A stretch of 64,000 bases of DNA from positions 187,907,561 to 187,971,560 of the forward strand of contig OY282560.1 in NCBI GenBank assembly GCA_958295665.1. Reading direction: 5' to 3'. Position numbers and translations under genes: made by a program. Positions 35,287 to 47,280 of this stretch are shown here, in pieces. The DNA is from Tipula vernalis. Lineage: Eukaryota; Arthropoda; Insecta; Diptera; Tipulidae. How positions within the stretch are numbered: position 1 is the stretch's first letter; each line of letters begins with the position of its first letter. The notes under the pieces are model-generated. The model was not told the DNA's origin, made no database searches, and saw only the letters and a program-made list of their open reading frames with translations.

Positions 35287-35574
35287 GAACATATTCATCG
35301 CGCGAAAAACCATTTAAATGCGGAATTTGTTCACGGACATTCATCGAATACTCGTCTGCATTCGAATAGAGCCGAGTCTCCGAGGAATGCAACCTAACAT
35401 GTAATTTCTGTGAAAAATCTAATTTTAAAAATGTAAGAATAGTGTTTTCTGTTACAAGACGAGGAAGCTAATTTAATAAAAAATTCGTTTCAGGAACATA
35501 ATTTACAAGCCCATATGAAATACGTATTCACCCTGAATATGAGGATATACTTCACTCGAACGATTTGGACCTGA
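35287..35574 (+). pseudogene. C2H2 zinc-finger gene fragment with an intron
   Basis: Just after the MITE half-copy the plus strand reads SSREKPFKCGICSRTF, a typical linker plus finger start, with an in-frame stop soon after. It then gives TCNFCEKSNFKN up to a GTAAGA donor (35433). After a TTTCAG acceptor (35493) it continues EHNLQAHMKY, the second half of a finger. The last histidine of the motif is missing in this frame. An AATAAA lies at 35601. The retained intron argues against a processed copy. I infer a degenerate host gene fragment. Confidence 0.6.
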
Positions 35575-35631
35575 ACAACAAAAATTGGTCGAAATTATTG
35601 AATAAAACAAGTTTTTTTTAAAAACAAAATA

Positions 35632-35889
35632 TTATTTTTCACTATCTGAGTTATAATCCATCCATTTTTCATTATTCAAGTTCACTGGACTCCCTTCCAG
35701 CTTCTTCTTCGTCAAATACTTATTGAATTGTGGCCGAATACTAATAAACTTGGCAATTTTAGCTTTAAACTGTTTCCACGTGTCTTGATCATAATTTTTC
35801 TTATCCTTGGTCATCTTTTTGTAATTCCAACCATATTTATTCATAAAATGAATCATCCATAAAACGACCATTTGTGTATGTATAAACAA
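35632..35889 (-). pseudogene. NOP16-like nucleolar protein fragment
   Basis: 85 codons. The central part, FMNKYGWNYKKMTKDKKNYD then DTWKQFKAKIAKF, resembles the conserved C-terminal block of NOP16 ribosome-biogenesis proteins (family pattern: Y-x-DY-x-x-M-x-x-D-x-x-N, then Q-x-KI-x-x-F). The N-terminal basic half of NOP16 is absent upstream and no splice acceptor is evident, so this is probably an isolated last-exon fragment. The assignment rests on pattern recall and is moderate. Confidence 0.5.
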
Positions 35890-36088
35890 ATTGACATTGA
35901 CAAATTGACAAGTTGTGTTACAGCTTCACTAGCCAACTTATCAAATTTTCCGTAACAAAAAACTTTCGTTGTTTTCCGTAAAGAATTGACAAGTTGTATT
36001 ACTGATTCGCTGGTTGAGCCATTAGACAATGTATACAGCGCATGCGCATTACCTCTTTGTCTATGAAGATACTCTCATTACAATATAT

Positions 36089-36395
36089 GCTGCGTTCCAT
36101 TTAACGTGGCAAAGTACACACAAGTACTTCTGACTGCACGCAGCTACTCTTGCTAAATTTTATGAGTAGTTTGCTTTTTGAATTTATGCCGACTTCGTTA
36201 CCAGAATATTTAGTACAACTAATCGGTAAGAAATGGCTGATCAGTTTTCAAATTAATAATTAATTTTCCAACTTTCCATGTTGCACGTAAATTTTTTTAA
36301 ATTAAATTTTATTTTCGCAAGTAATTTTCTGCGTTCCATTTACCATCTACCCCCAAGTACTTATTTGTACTTTGCCACGTCAAATGGAACGCAGC
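36089..36395. mobile_element. MITE with 41-bp terminal inverted repeats
   Basis: GCTGCGTTCCATTTAACGTG at 36089 is matched by the inverse complement ending at 36395, with 4 mismatches over 41 bp. An extra direct partial copy of the end (CTGCGTTCCATTTACC) lies inside at 36329. Length 307 bp. Target duplication unclear. Confidence 0.75.
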
Positions 36396-36420
36396 AATAG
36401 TTTATAGGCAAAGACGTAAA

Positions 36421-36795
36421 AAACGAGGAATTCATATCATGCATCATCTAAACAGGTCCAATGACTGTGAACAATTTTATATTGGCCAAACGGGACGTTC
36501 GTTTACAGTGCGATTTAAAGGGCACACAGATGAACTTAAACAGGCGCAGAATTATTTATCAAATTATGCACAACATTTAGCGGAAGATGGCCACACATTT
36601 ACTAATCAAGACACAAACCTACAAATTCTACACAGATTTAGCAAGGGCAACTTTATGGAAAGATTAGAAAAATATGAATCAGTAATCAAACTAATTTCAA
36701 AACTAATAAATTGATTATGGAAGTAGGAAAATAACTGATCAGAATTTTTACAACAATTATTTAGTTGTACAATTATACTGACGAAGAGCGAATCA
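36421..36795 (+). pseudogene. Penelope-like element fragment (GIY-YIG domain)
   Basis: The frame 36439-36714 contains QFYIGQTGRSFTVRFKGH, the GIY-YIG endonuclease core used by Penelope-like retroelements, plus NYAQHLAEDGHTF. The RT part is absent. The downstream CTGACGAAGAGCG...CGAAA string resembles the end region of such elements. Confidence 0.8.
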
Positions 36796-36799
36796 TATC

Positions 36800-37194
36800 G
36801 AAAAGTTGGATAGACTAGATTGTCAGCTCATCCCTATTAAGTGGTTGCATTCATACCTTTCGGATCGTTACCAATTTGTTAAGATTAACGATTTTAGCTC
36901 TCGTTCATTTCGTGTTATCTCAGAAGTTTCATGTTGTTGAATGTTTTGAATTTGCACATTGTCTGCATTTTGCTCCAATTAATGAGGTTGCTGATTGTGT
37001 TAAATTGCAAGGTGACTTGAATAACTTTTGCCGTTGGTCGTTTAATAACAAATTGTTGCTGAATGTGGGTAAATGCAGGATTTTGTCATTCTCTCGGATG
37101 CACTCGCCAATATCCCAGCAATATTTTTTATATAATATTGCTGTTGATAGAGTTGAGTTCATGTTCGACTTAGGCATAACCTTTTCTTGTGATC
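36800..37194 (+). pseudogene. LINE RT fragment, target of gypsy element 2
   Basis: Frames give WLHSYLSDRYQFVKINDFSS, a gap where the FADD region should be, then DCVKLQGDLNNFCRWSFNNK, KCRILSFSRMHSPI and VEFMFDLGITFSCDL. Typical of the thumb region of Jockey/RTE-like LINEs. It is cut at 37195 by the 5' LTR of gypsy element 2, and its continuation is not found after the 3' LTR. Confidence 0.75.
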
Positions 37195-37453
37195 TGTGGC
37201 AGCACCAATAACGTCCACGGTACGCTCCCCCATATAACTTGCGGTTCACTGGGCGAATATATTGACGTCGCCAAAATGGTACTCACTAACTCGACCCCTG
37301 AATAAGCATTACACCCCCGCATTTTTATGTGTTCTAATTTTATAATTTATTTCTGTAAATGCAACATTTTAATAAAGTGAATTTTCAATCGTTAGAAGTA
37401 TTGTAACGTAAATATAAACCATCGTATTTATTATTAGTGTGAGAGTAGCAACA
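37195..37453 (+). repeat. Gypsy element 2, 5' LTR
   Basis: Begins TGTGGCAGCACC and ends GAGTAGCAACA. Matches 63009-63288. Contains an AATAAA at about 37369. Confidence 0.92.
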
Positions 37454-37624
37454 TAAATCTCCGACTTTATAATATCGAGCTCAGCACGTGCCCCAAACGT
37501 GTGCGTACGGAAAGTGGAAGTGTGGTTCAACCGGGCACAAACGATATCTAACTTATCAATAACCACCTCCACATTTGGTGACCCCGACGTGATCACAATT
37601 ACGATTAACGTGATAAAAATCTAA
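37454..37624 (+). other. Gypsy element 2 leader (5' part)
   Basis: Includes TTTGGTGACCCCGACGTGAT at 37574-37593, a primer-binding-region type leader. It is interrupted at CTAA (37621-37624) by gypsy element 1 and continues after 58813. Confidence 0.7.
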
Positions 37625-37975
37625 TGTTGTGTAGCAATGCACTAAATTGCATGTTATGTTAAATGCATGTACATGAAGCTGCACACACACACACACTATC
37701 TTGGTTGCTGAATTGCTGATGTTGGCATATAAAATAAAGAGAATTTTTAGAAAAGGGTATTAGTCGAAAAATGTTAAGCAGTAGCGATCAATCAGCCATT
37801 AAATCAAAATTACCATTATAAATTAAATTAAAACAAAATATAAATTAAAAATCATAATTTAAAATTATAAAAAGATATATAATAAAATTTGTTTAAGTAA
37901 TTATATTAATAAACTTGTCTAATATATTGATAAATGTGTCGAGTTTAATTGAGAAGCTGTGTGTGAAATACAACA
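37625..37975 (+). repeat. Gypsy element 1, 5' LTR
   Basis: 351 bp, TGTTGTGTAGC...AATACAACA, containing a (CA)n tract at 37682-37695. The uninterrupted version of the 3' LTR, so it shows what was inserted there later. Confidence 0.93.
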
Positions 37976-37989
37976 ATTGGTGACAGCGG
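37976..37989 (+). other. Gypsy element 1 primer-binding region
   Basis: ATTGGTGACAGCGG directly follows the 5' LTR, the usual place for the tRNA primer site. Confidence 0.55.
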
Positions 37990-38060
37990 TAATTACGCAT
38001 TATTTTTTTAGGTTAACCATAATTCATCATATTCAAGTTATGGAAAATAAATATACCTAG

Positions 38061-38308
38061 GGGCCTATTCTCGAATTTCACATCCATTTTCCACATGTGG
38101 ACATCTGTCAAAGTTGTCAAAAAATGGTTCGAAAATTGTAATTCGTATATAAAATACATGCGGCATGGACATTTTCCTATATGGGGAATTTTTCCACATG
38201 CTTATACCCATTCGGAAATATTCCCTTAGTACCGAAAAAATTCAATTTTTATGACTTCTGACAGATGTCCACATGTGGAAAATGGATGTGGAATTCGAGA
38301 ATAGGCCC
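38061..38308. mobile_element. MITE with GGGCCTATTCTCGAA ends, copy 2
   Basis: Inserted in the gypsy element 1 leader. TSD CCTAG at 38056-38060 and 38309-38313. About 90% identical to 34903-35150. Its presence here shows activity after gypsy element 1 inserted. Confidence 0.88.
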
Positions 38309-38444
38309 CCTAGTAAGTAAAAATTACAAAAATGTGCTCAGTGAATGAAAAAACAAACGATAAATGTTAATAAAGTGCTGAAAAAATTCATAAAAAAAAA
38401 TAATTTAAAGAATAGTATACAGATAAAATTATCAGTTATACAGT

Positions 38445-38965
38445 TACATTTAATTATTAAACTTTAACATTTTATTATTAAACTTTTTACATTTAATATT
38501 TTCTTGATTGATTAACAATCATTAATTTATCATATTAACCTACGGTATTCAACTTTGGGGTTGTACCAAGAAGACAAATGTACAAATGATTCAATGTTTT
38601 CAAAACAAAGTGCTGCGTGGCATTGTAAACGCACCATGGTACATTAGAAATGATAACCTCCATAGGGACTTAAACATGGAATATGTAAGTGAAGAAATAC
38701 AAAATCATGCGAAGAAACACATTCAGCGGATATCTCGGTACCAAAATGCAGACATACGAAGTTTGTTGGATACCACCAATGCAGTAAGAAGACTTCAAAG
38801 GCAGAAACCTTTGGAATTGGGCAGTTGTGTTTAATTCGGATAGAGAAAAATAATTACTATGTAAATTCAAACGGGAGTAACCATTGGGCTACTGCCCGTC
38901 AAATGTGAATCTTCATTTAAGGAAGATAAATTACTAAATGATTTGTAAATCAGTTGTAATATTAA

Positions 38966-39005
<40 letters not shown>
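38445..39005 (+). mobile_element. 5'-truncated Jockey-like LINE with poly(A) tail
   Basis: The coding end reads from about 38540 (YGIQLWGCTKKTNVQMIQCF, VLRGIVNAPWYIRNDNLHRD), with a stop at about 38834, then a 3' UTR and about 39 A (38968-39006). AGTTATACAGT is present before (38434-38444) and after (39006-39016), an 11-bp target duplication. Confidence 0.85.
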
Positions 39006-39009
<4 letters not shown>

Positions 39010-39737
39010 ATACAGTATACATACCATCATCAACAGTTATAATAATTCTCTTTTTTCATCAAAATCATCATAAATATATAATTGTACATGCCGAATTGGG
39101 AATAATTCAACAGCGAGATGCTCATTCATTAATAACGAAATACACATTTACAACGAGACACGAATTATTATTATTGGTACGTCGAAATTCATCAAGTTTA
39201 TCATAAATTCAGTCAACGTATTCAGTGCAATCCATATACGGACCAAGCCGTAGTGAATAGTCGAATCAAGTAACGTTTATAATTCCTTGGAAAAGTTTGA
39301 GTAAACGCTAGAGGTTATAAAATAGTAATATAACAACGTTTAAGAGTCCTTGGTAAAGGTCGAATAAACGCACCGGGGGAATTCAAGTAAAAATTACGGC
39401 CAGTGACAATCAACCAATAAGAATATCGGTAATACATAGTATAGTTCATTCAATTGGAATAACAGGTAAATTTTTCGTATTATTAAAATATTTATTGTTG
39501 ATTATAAGCATTTGATTTGTTTTGATTTTTATATATGTATATATATTTTGGGGCATTTTTAAAATAATCCGCTAAATTTAAATTATTATTCGCCTGTATC
39601 ACATTTCCGGTTATCACAAATATAATCAATAATTAAATCGTTAGTGCGCTTTCCGTTTTAAATCAGTGATGGTTGAATAAACATTTCAATTTCGGAATCT
39701 AAGAGTCGGGTCGTAATATTGAGTTTGTCAGGAATTA

Positions 39738-40283
39738 ATGTCTAAGGAACAACCACTAACAAGACAACATCTTGTTCATAATCCAGAATTAGCAAATTTA
39801 GATTTTTCAAGTAAGATAGATTTTACAATTGATAAAAAGATAAGGGGATCGAAAGTGGCAAATAAAGCAAAAACGGAGACATTATCAGCAGAGGTTATAG
39901 ATTATGATCAAACCATACAACCAACCAATTTAAGTGAGTCAATACCGGTAAAAGTTATTAATAAATTGGACATAGGAATAGAAAAATTGGAAAAAGACGT
40001 AACAGACACGAAGCTAGGTAGTTCAAGTGAGACAAAATCCCTTCAAGAAGTCAAAGAGTGTTCAATCATGGCGCAAAGTATAGATAAACAAATGAAAATT
40101 ATTCCTTCATTTTCGGGCAAATCAATTAATTATCAAAAGTTCAGTTTAGCAGGTGATTTAGTTTGGGATTCTTTAAACGATGAAACACAAAAGCAAAGAT
40201 TCATGCAATTAATAAAATTAAAATTGGATGATGCTGCTTTTGAAGTGGTGCATTACAAAAACTTCAAGAAATGGACAAATTTA
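39738..40283 (+). pseudogene. Gypsy element 1 gag, N-terminal part
   Basis: The open frame starts MSKEQPLTRQHLVHNPEL and has an acidic/lysine-rich leader, then the capsid-like SFSGKSINYQKF and FKKWTNL segments. It is interrupted at 40284 by a 4.4-kb element; the frame resumes at 44728. Confidence 0.75.
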
Positions 40284-42419
40284 CACTGAGTGATTGCTCA
40301 TATTGATTACAATAGGTATGAAATTGAGCAAAAAAGCTGCTTAAATATGCGCTAAGCAAAGTTTGTCTCATTTAGAGAATAATTTTAAAAAAACCTGGAT
40401 AATTCATGGTTTACAAAAATGCTAAAATTGAGAAATAAATGTATAATCGAAGTAAAGTACGATTCTTCATTTAATTCTAATACTCTTAATATCAAAAGTT
40501 TATAAATTGTAAATGTGTTCAAATTAGTAATCTCAATTCATGAAAGTGTAGCTTGTTTTTAAGAATAAAAAAATTAATTTAGGAATAATATGTTTGCAAA
40601 TCATCAATAGTTTTTATTACGTTTCCTCAAAACATGAATAATTTTGTAATAATTGAGACTAAAGTGATCAAGATTATATTTTTTTTCTGCTTGATTGATG
40701 AAAAATTATATTCATGTTGATGTTAATATTCATAAATGATAAGAAAATTCTCTTGATAAGAAATCATTTGAGAACAACATTCATGTCATTTGACCTTACT
40801 GTACATGACTTGAGACTAAAATTCACAAAATTTGAGCGAGTGAGTTTTCATTTGAGACGAAAAGCAGTAATATTAAGAAAAGTTTCCTCAAGTTGAGAAT
40901 AAAAATCATAAAAATTTAATAGGATATGGTATCATTTGAGATGAAGGGCGATGTTATTGAAACTACTGTTCTCAATTTGACATGTTGGGTAAGGTTTGTT
41001 TTGAGAATACAGAAGATGTTATTGAAACCAGAATTCTCAATTTGAGATATTGGTTGATTTTAGAATACAGTAGAAATTATTTGAGACTCTACTTCACATT
41101 TTGAGACTATGATTTCCATTCTCGTATTCTTGTATCAGAAATATTGACGATTATTATACGGTTAGTAATTCTCCATTTAAGAATAAAATATTTCCATAGT
41201 GAGTGTTTAAATGTTAATAAAAATAAATATAATACTTGATTTAATTAATTTTTTTACTATTTATTTATTAAAATAAAATAAATTATTTATTATTATAATC
41301 AAACATAACGTAATGTTCTTATTCTAATTTATTATTAAATAATAATAAGTTTATAATTTTTACATAAATTTTTGTATATATGAAATATACAAAACGGTGA
41401 AATAACGGTTTGTGAAAGCAATTTAGCCACTTCTTGTTCGCTAACTGCGTTTCACTTACCTTAACTTCACTTGTAAATTTTGATGACTCGTCTGCCAAAT
41501 AAATTCATTTTAATTAATTTTCATAAATTTTAAAATTTTTTAATTAGGTATTCAATATTCACCTGATGATTTAGAACTTCGGCGTTTACGGCTGGTAAAT
41601 ATACCTCACTTTAGATAGTTTTTTTGAGGTTAGATTTTTTTTTCTTTTTTAAACCCCTAACGATATCAAAAACTAGACTTCTTGACGAATTTTTTCGTGT
41701 GCTCAAAAAATTTTATTCAACAAAATTGAAATGGGCAGAGGAGAGGGGGTGGCCGATTTGAAAAAGAATTCCCCATATATAAAATGAACTATTATTCTTA
41801 ATTTAAGGATAAGGCAAGAAAAACCTGCATGAATGTACGTATTTAGTTTCATATTGATATTAGTATACATCACTGGAGTATATAATGTATTTATATAATT
41901 CATTTCATTGGATATGTATCATCTTAAACTGAGACTACTACAGTCAAATTTAGTAGTTGTAAACTGTTGATTAAATTAAAATTATGAATAATGCTAAGAA
42001 ATGAAGAATTAAATACTTGATGTGATTCTAGTTATGCATACCTATATGAACACGTTTCTTTATACAGATTGAGTATTGCTGAATAACAACTATGAAAACC
42101 ATCTGTACTTATTTATAATTTAATGATTAATTGGCGCATAAGAAAATATATGGAATATGTTGTTCCTACATCACTATGCGTATTATAATTTTAATCCGTT
42201 TATGTGTTTTTTACCATTATCTGTTTCACTACAAACGATATGAGTGCAGTTTCAAACAAAACATTTCAATGGCTTCCATTGCCGTTCTGCGGATTTCGAT
42301 ATTGAAACTATTAATGGAAATTGGCCAGTTGTAATAAATCACATCAGTTTCAATAGGTGGTGAATCTCAATATGACAATTATAGTATCTAAACGTTCATT
42401 TCATTTATACCAGGACAGA

Positions 42420-42587
42420 GATTTTGTATAACATTTTTTCCGATATTCGACAAAAATCGATTTTTTCAACTTTACTTGTGAATTAGCTTATACAAAATGT
42501 ATGCATAGTAGCCTGGAAATATACGTAAATATAGTTGAGCATTCAATAATTGGTCGAATATCGAAAAAAAAGTGATGTTACAAAATC
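42420..42587. repeat. Palindromic element within the 4.4-kb insertion
   Basis: GATTTTGTATAACATTTTTT and CCGATATTCGAC on the left return as inverse complement on the right (GTCGAATATCGAAAAAAAAG, then GTTACAAAATC). Arms about 33 bp, imperfect. Confidence 0.6.
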
Positions 42588-43391
42588 CTAACGCTCAATT
42601 GCTCCTAAAACCTTCAATTCATTTCAGTAACCATATATCATACTACTTTTCAAATCAATCTGACAGTGGTTAATAAAGAGTAAATGCATATACGGTGCTG
42701 CAGTATGAGGTATATACGCTATTTGGAACTTTATAATTTATTAAGAAGGAAAATATTGTTACTGCGTGGAATTTAATTAATAAAAATTCTAAATGAACCC
42801 ATATACACTATACAGTATCAACACAAAACCCGTCATTATAGACTCAAAGTTCTGGTCATTGTTTTGTTGAATAATAAATTGTCAAAGCGTATACTGAGAA
42901 ACTTATGATTATTAAGGAAAACTAAATAAATTAGGCCAGAAATGCCATATTATTCATTTGTGGCTAAACTGATGATGATTTAATCATAAAATAGAAATAC
43001 GTTTTTAGGAAAACGTTCACAGTTGTGCTATGTAGCAATGCTGTAAACATGATTCGCCAAATATTGAAAGACATTAGTTTTCTTAACTTGATTCTAACAG
43101 TTTAGCAAAAACAAGAATAATGTTGCATAATTTCTAAAATTCGTGACGTTTTTTTAAAATTATTAATTGTCAATGGAATTTATTTGAGAATAAATGATTC
43201 AAACCAAAACTATATTAAAATGACCAATCAAGAAAACCAATTTTCTCAATTTAATTTCAAATTTTTTACTTCAATCGTGACTAAATGCTGCATAATTTTA
43301 TAAAATTGATAAAATTATCATTTGAAGCATACAAGTCTCCAATTCAAATTGATAATACTCTACTACGGCGTAATAGCAGAGCCTTCTAGAG

Positions 43392-44278
43392 TATAGAGCC
43401 ATAATCTTAATGACGTATTTTTTAGAAGCTTTTTTAGTGGTATAACTTTTCACTGATTTCCATAGGAATCCATAGTAAATATGGTGTTTTTTAGCTTCAA
43501 GTTTTTCAATGAAAGAAGCAAAAATATTATAAAATGTTTATATAAAAGTTCTCTACATATCTTTAAGAACAATATACAAGAAGGCCATATTGGTATTAAG
43601 TAAATATTAATTGCAGAAATATTAAAATTAAATTATTTCTAAAATATATTTTTCAAACTTTCATTTTGAAAAATACATCAAAGTTGGCTCTGATGAATTA
43701 AAATAATACTTGCCAAATTTATCTTTAGTTTTACTAGTGAACGTAAGATGTCTAAAATGGTAAAAGAAAAATATGAAAAAAAATTATTTAATCGCAAAAT
43801 TATCAAACGTTCCTATATTTTGTGAATTTGTTTTGCTTTTCCTACAATTTTTGAACCTGAAATTTCCCCAGGTGGTAATTGTTGGCACGATTTTTCCAAA
43901 TTTTTACGACCATCACTGCCATCTATGTAATGTGTATTGACTTAAATGACCAAACGAATCGTAGTAAGCTTTTATTTTAATTTGACCAGAATGCTGTTGT
44001 TATGAATTTTTTTTAATATTTTGGTTTAAATAAATCAATTATTACAAGAAAATGAAAACGATTTACTTAAACGATATTCATATATGTTGAAATTCAAACA
44101 TTTATGAAAGTATTTCAGAAATCATAATTAAGAATTTGTAACGTTTTCATTTAAAAATTTGTCTTAGGAAAAAAAGTGATTTCCCATATGTTTTGTGTGT
44201 TTTACTATGAAAAGTTTCGTTTTTTCCTCGTTTCTAATTCCCTTATAAAAGCTCAGATTTTTTGATTATGGCTCTATA
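43392..44278. mobile_element. 887-bp element with TATAGAGCCATAATC inverted ends
   Basis: Fifteen-base perfect inverted ends. The outer TA may be the target duplication, leaving TAGAGCCATAATC as the terminus. No ORF. Confidence 0.6.
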
Positions 44279-44415
44279 AAATACAGGGTGCTCTGGTAAT
44301 AGTCTTCAATTATGTATTTTTGAATCCTGTCAAATGGAGAATATAATAATCAATTTGTAAAAGCACGATTGTGTAGAAAAATTGGCATTTCGTCTTCATT
44401 TGTGCATACAGTACC

Positions 44416-44622
44416 CTGTACCCTTATTCTGTAAAAAATAAGATAATGTGTAAATGGGTAAACTTGTGAAAAGCAAAGCTTACTTTTATGAGTTTGGAAT
44501 TTTTCGATATTATTTTAGTAATAAGTCAAACCGAGAAATTGCTAACACATAAAAGTAAGCTTTGCTTTTCACAAGTTTACCTATTTACACATTATCTAAT
44601 TTTTTGTAGAATCAGGGTACAG
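44416..44622. mobile_element. 207-bp palindromic MITE
   Basis: CTGTACCCTTATTCTGTAAA... and its inverse complement ending GAATCAGGGTACAG, with arms of about 80 bp around TTTGGAATTTTTCG. The inner blocks GTAAACTTGTGAAAAGCAAA and GCTTACTTTTATG are identical in both arms. Confidence 0.75.
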
Positions 44623-44727
44623 ATCTTGATGTGATGCATTTTAGACTTGAAAATTGTTAAATTTTTCTTTTTTGTGCATTTGAGTATTAGATATTCTTAA
44701 TAATAGAACACAATTTCTCTCAGTGTA

Positions 44728-45420
44728 AAAACAGAATTAGAATCAACTTTTTGCCAGAAAAGATCAGCCGGGACGGTGTCGAACGAATTGGTTAGATGTG
44801 GACAAGGGAGGTTTGAAAGTAATCAATTATTTGCGAGTAGGGTCGAAAAGTTAATGTACGAATTAAATGAAATTTGTATATCAAAACAAGGTAAAGAAGC
44901 AGCCTCAATAATTCAAACAATGAATGAAGACATTGCCTTAAACTCTTTTATTAATGGATTAAAGGAGCCAATGAGGATAATAATAAAGGCTCACCGTTTT
45001 ACGAAACTAGCAGATGCTATTGCATAAGCAAATGAAGAGGATATAGTCCACAAACCGGAATTTAAGCCTCAGCAAGCTGAAGTTTGTAGTTATTGCCATA
45101 AAAACAATCATAATATTCAACAGTGTTTTAAACGTAAAAGTTATCTACCAAATAGTAATTATACAATTAATCCTGCTGCTAATTCAACACAAGTCCCTAG
45201 AAATCATCAGCAAAGTACATTTGACACAGAATAGACACAGTGAGGCCAAATTTGTATTGTAGGTACTGTCGAACTTCAGGTCATATAATTGATAACTGTA
45301 GGAAACGCGAATTTAATAACAATAAATTTAAAAATCAGTCAAATGTGTTTAAATCAACTATAATCAATGAAAGTGATCCACAACCAAGTACATCAAGTAA
45401 TTCAGTAAATACGTAAGATT
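44728..45420 (+). pseudogene. Gypsy element 1 gag, C-terminal part with two zinc knuckles
   Basis: Continues after the insertion: NELVRCGQGRFESNQLFASR, LNSFINGLKEPM, then two CCHC knuckles, CSYCHKNNHNIQQC (about 45089-45130) and CRYCRTSGHIIDNC (about 45258-45300). In-frame stops at about 45027 and 45232 break it. Confidence 0.82.
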
Positions 45421-45503
45421 CTGAACAAACAAGCAATAGCACACAGATATCAAAAACTTTAACAATATATTCTAATAACGCCAGAGTTAGTAAAGCAAAA
45501 CCA

Positions 45504-46186
45504 ATGTTAACAATAAAAGATATCTATAACGTTTCAGATATTCTTCAATCAAATGATTTTAAGTATGTTAAATTAAACATGGATGTAATAGTTGGCAGTA
45601 ACCCTAATTATTTCTTGATAGACACAGGTGCCGATTTAAGTCTCGTCAAGAAAGAAGTTCTTAAAGACGATACAATAGTACACCCAAATATAAAAATTAA
45701 AATTCAGGGCATTACAACTGAAAATATTGAGACGTTAGCTCAAGTAAATACTATAATATTGAATTGAGTTATGACATAAAAATTAAACAATCATTTCAGG
45801 TAGTTCCAAACGATTTTCCTATTGATTGCGCAGGTATTATCGGAAAGGATTTCTTAGAGTCAAATAAGTGTATCATTGATTATAATTGCAAACAACTGAA
45901 AATTAAAATAAAAGATTTAGAATTTATTATTCCACTAGAATCATGTAAACCACAAACAATAAAAGCAGTTGAGATACCTCCTCGTGCTGAAATTTTTGTT
46001 CGCTTACCAACAAACTTAATGAGTAACGAAATAAATTACTTTTGTAAATCACAAGAACTAAATCCAGGTGTATTTTTAGTTAGTTGTATCATTAAACCAG
46101 AAAACGGTAGTGCAGTATTCAGTTTATTGAATAACACGGAACTAAACGTCGAATTGAAGGATCTAGAAATTATAGGTGAACTTTAG
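45504..46186 (+). pseudogene. Gypsy element 1 protease and pro-RT linker
   Basis: FLIDTGADLSLVKKEVL is the aspartic protease active site. The frame shifts near 45765 and continues PIDCAGIIGKDFLESNKCII, the second conserved block. The stop at about 46184 lies before the RT. Confidence 0.85.
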
Positions 46187-46194
46187 ATATTTTT

Positions 46195-47280
46195 AATGTT
46201 TTTCAATTAAAATCATTTTCTGATAATTTCTCAAACAGATATGAAATTCTTGAATCGCAAATTAATACCGACCACTTAAATCATGAGGAACGTGAAGCAA
46301 TTCTTGATATTTGTAAAAAGTTCAATGATGTATTTTATTTATCGGGCGACCATTTAAACGCAAATTCTGAAGTATATCATACTATTGATTTAGTTCCCAA
46401 CACTAACCCCATTTATAAAAAACCATATAGATTACCGGAGACAGCAAAAAAAAAAGTTGATTCTCAAGTAAAACAAATGTTAAGTGATGGCATAATAGAA
46501 CAAAGTACTTCTCCTTGGAATTTTCCGTTGCTACTAGTCCCCAAAAAATCAGATTCGGATGCAAAATGGCGATTAGTCGTAGATTTCCGTCGTTTAAATG
46601 AACGAACCATAAGTAGTGTTTTTCCATTACCAAATATTGCAGAGATATTGGATCAATTGAGCCAAGCGAATTATTTTACAACACTTGATTTGGCAAATGG
46701 ATACCATCAAGTAATGATGCACCCAAATGATAAAAACAAAACTGCGTTTTCCACTACTTTTGGCCATTATCATTATTTACGTATGCCATTCGGACTTAAG
46801 GGAGCGCCAAGCACATTTCAAAGGTTGATGAATCATGTACTGTCAGGATTAAACGGAATCAAATGTTTTGTTTATCTCGATGACGTAGTAGTATATGGAG
46901 TAAACCTAGAAGATCATAATAAACGTTTAATTGACATAATGAATTGTTTTCGAAAATTTCAGTTAAAATTGCAACCTCTAAAGTGTAATTTTTTACGTAC
47001 AGAAGTGAAATACCTACCCAGATCCAAATTTAATTGAAGCAATAGTCAATTATCCCCAGCCAAAAGACGTTAAAGCAGTTATTCGATTTCTTGGATTATC
47101 TGGGTACTACAGACAATTTATTGAAAACTACGCACATATAGCTGAACCGTTATCATCAATGAAACGTAAAAACGCTAAATTCAAATGGGATGCAATCACT
47201 GAAGACGCTTTTGCTAAATTAAAGAAATGTCTAGTAAACCCACCAATACTTCAATATCCTTTACTTTACTTCTCCTTACT
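46195..47280 (+). pseudogene. Gypsy element 1 reverse transcriptase
   Basis: KWRLVVDFRRLNERTI, YFTTLDLANGYHQVMM, LRMPFGLKGAPSTFQRLMNH and the catalytic FVYLDDVVVYG mark the palm. A deletion of about 24 nt and a frameshift near 47015 remove the usual GH segment after EVKYL. The thumb follows at DPNLIEAIVNYPQPKDVKAV. Confidence 0.9.

Larger units (their letters stand above)
40284..44725. mobile_element. 4.4-kb TA-flanked, non-coding element inside gag
   Basis: Starts CACTGAG and ends CTCAGTG (perfect 7-bp inverted ends), with TA on both sides (40282-40283, 44726-44727). Removing it restores the gag reading order. No frame longer than about 70 codons is convincing. The left third contains many copies of TTTGAGA or its near variants. 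It includes three smaller elements listed separately. TA duplication suggests the Tc1/mariner group, but the length and lack of transposase make the type uncertain. Confidence 0.7.

Noticed and set aside
37682..37695. CRISPR-like or satellite array at CA-rich sequence
   Set aside because: Simple (CA)n microsatellite within the LTR; no spaced repeats anywhere in the window.
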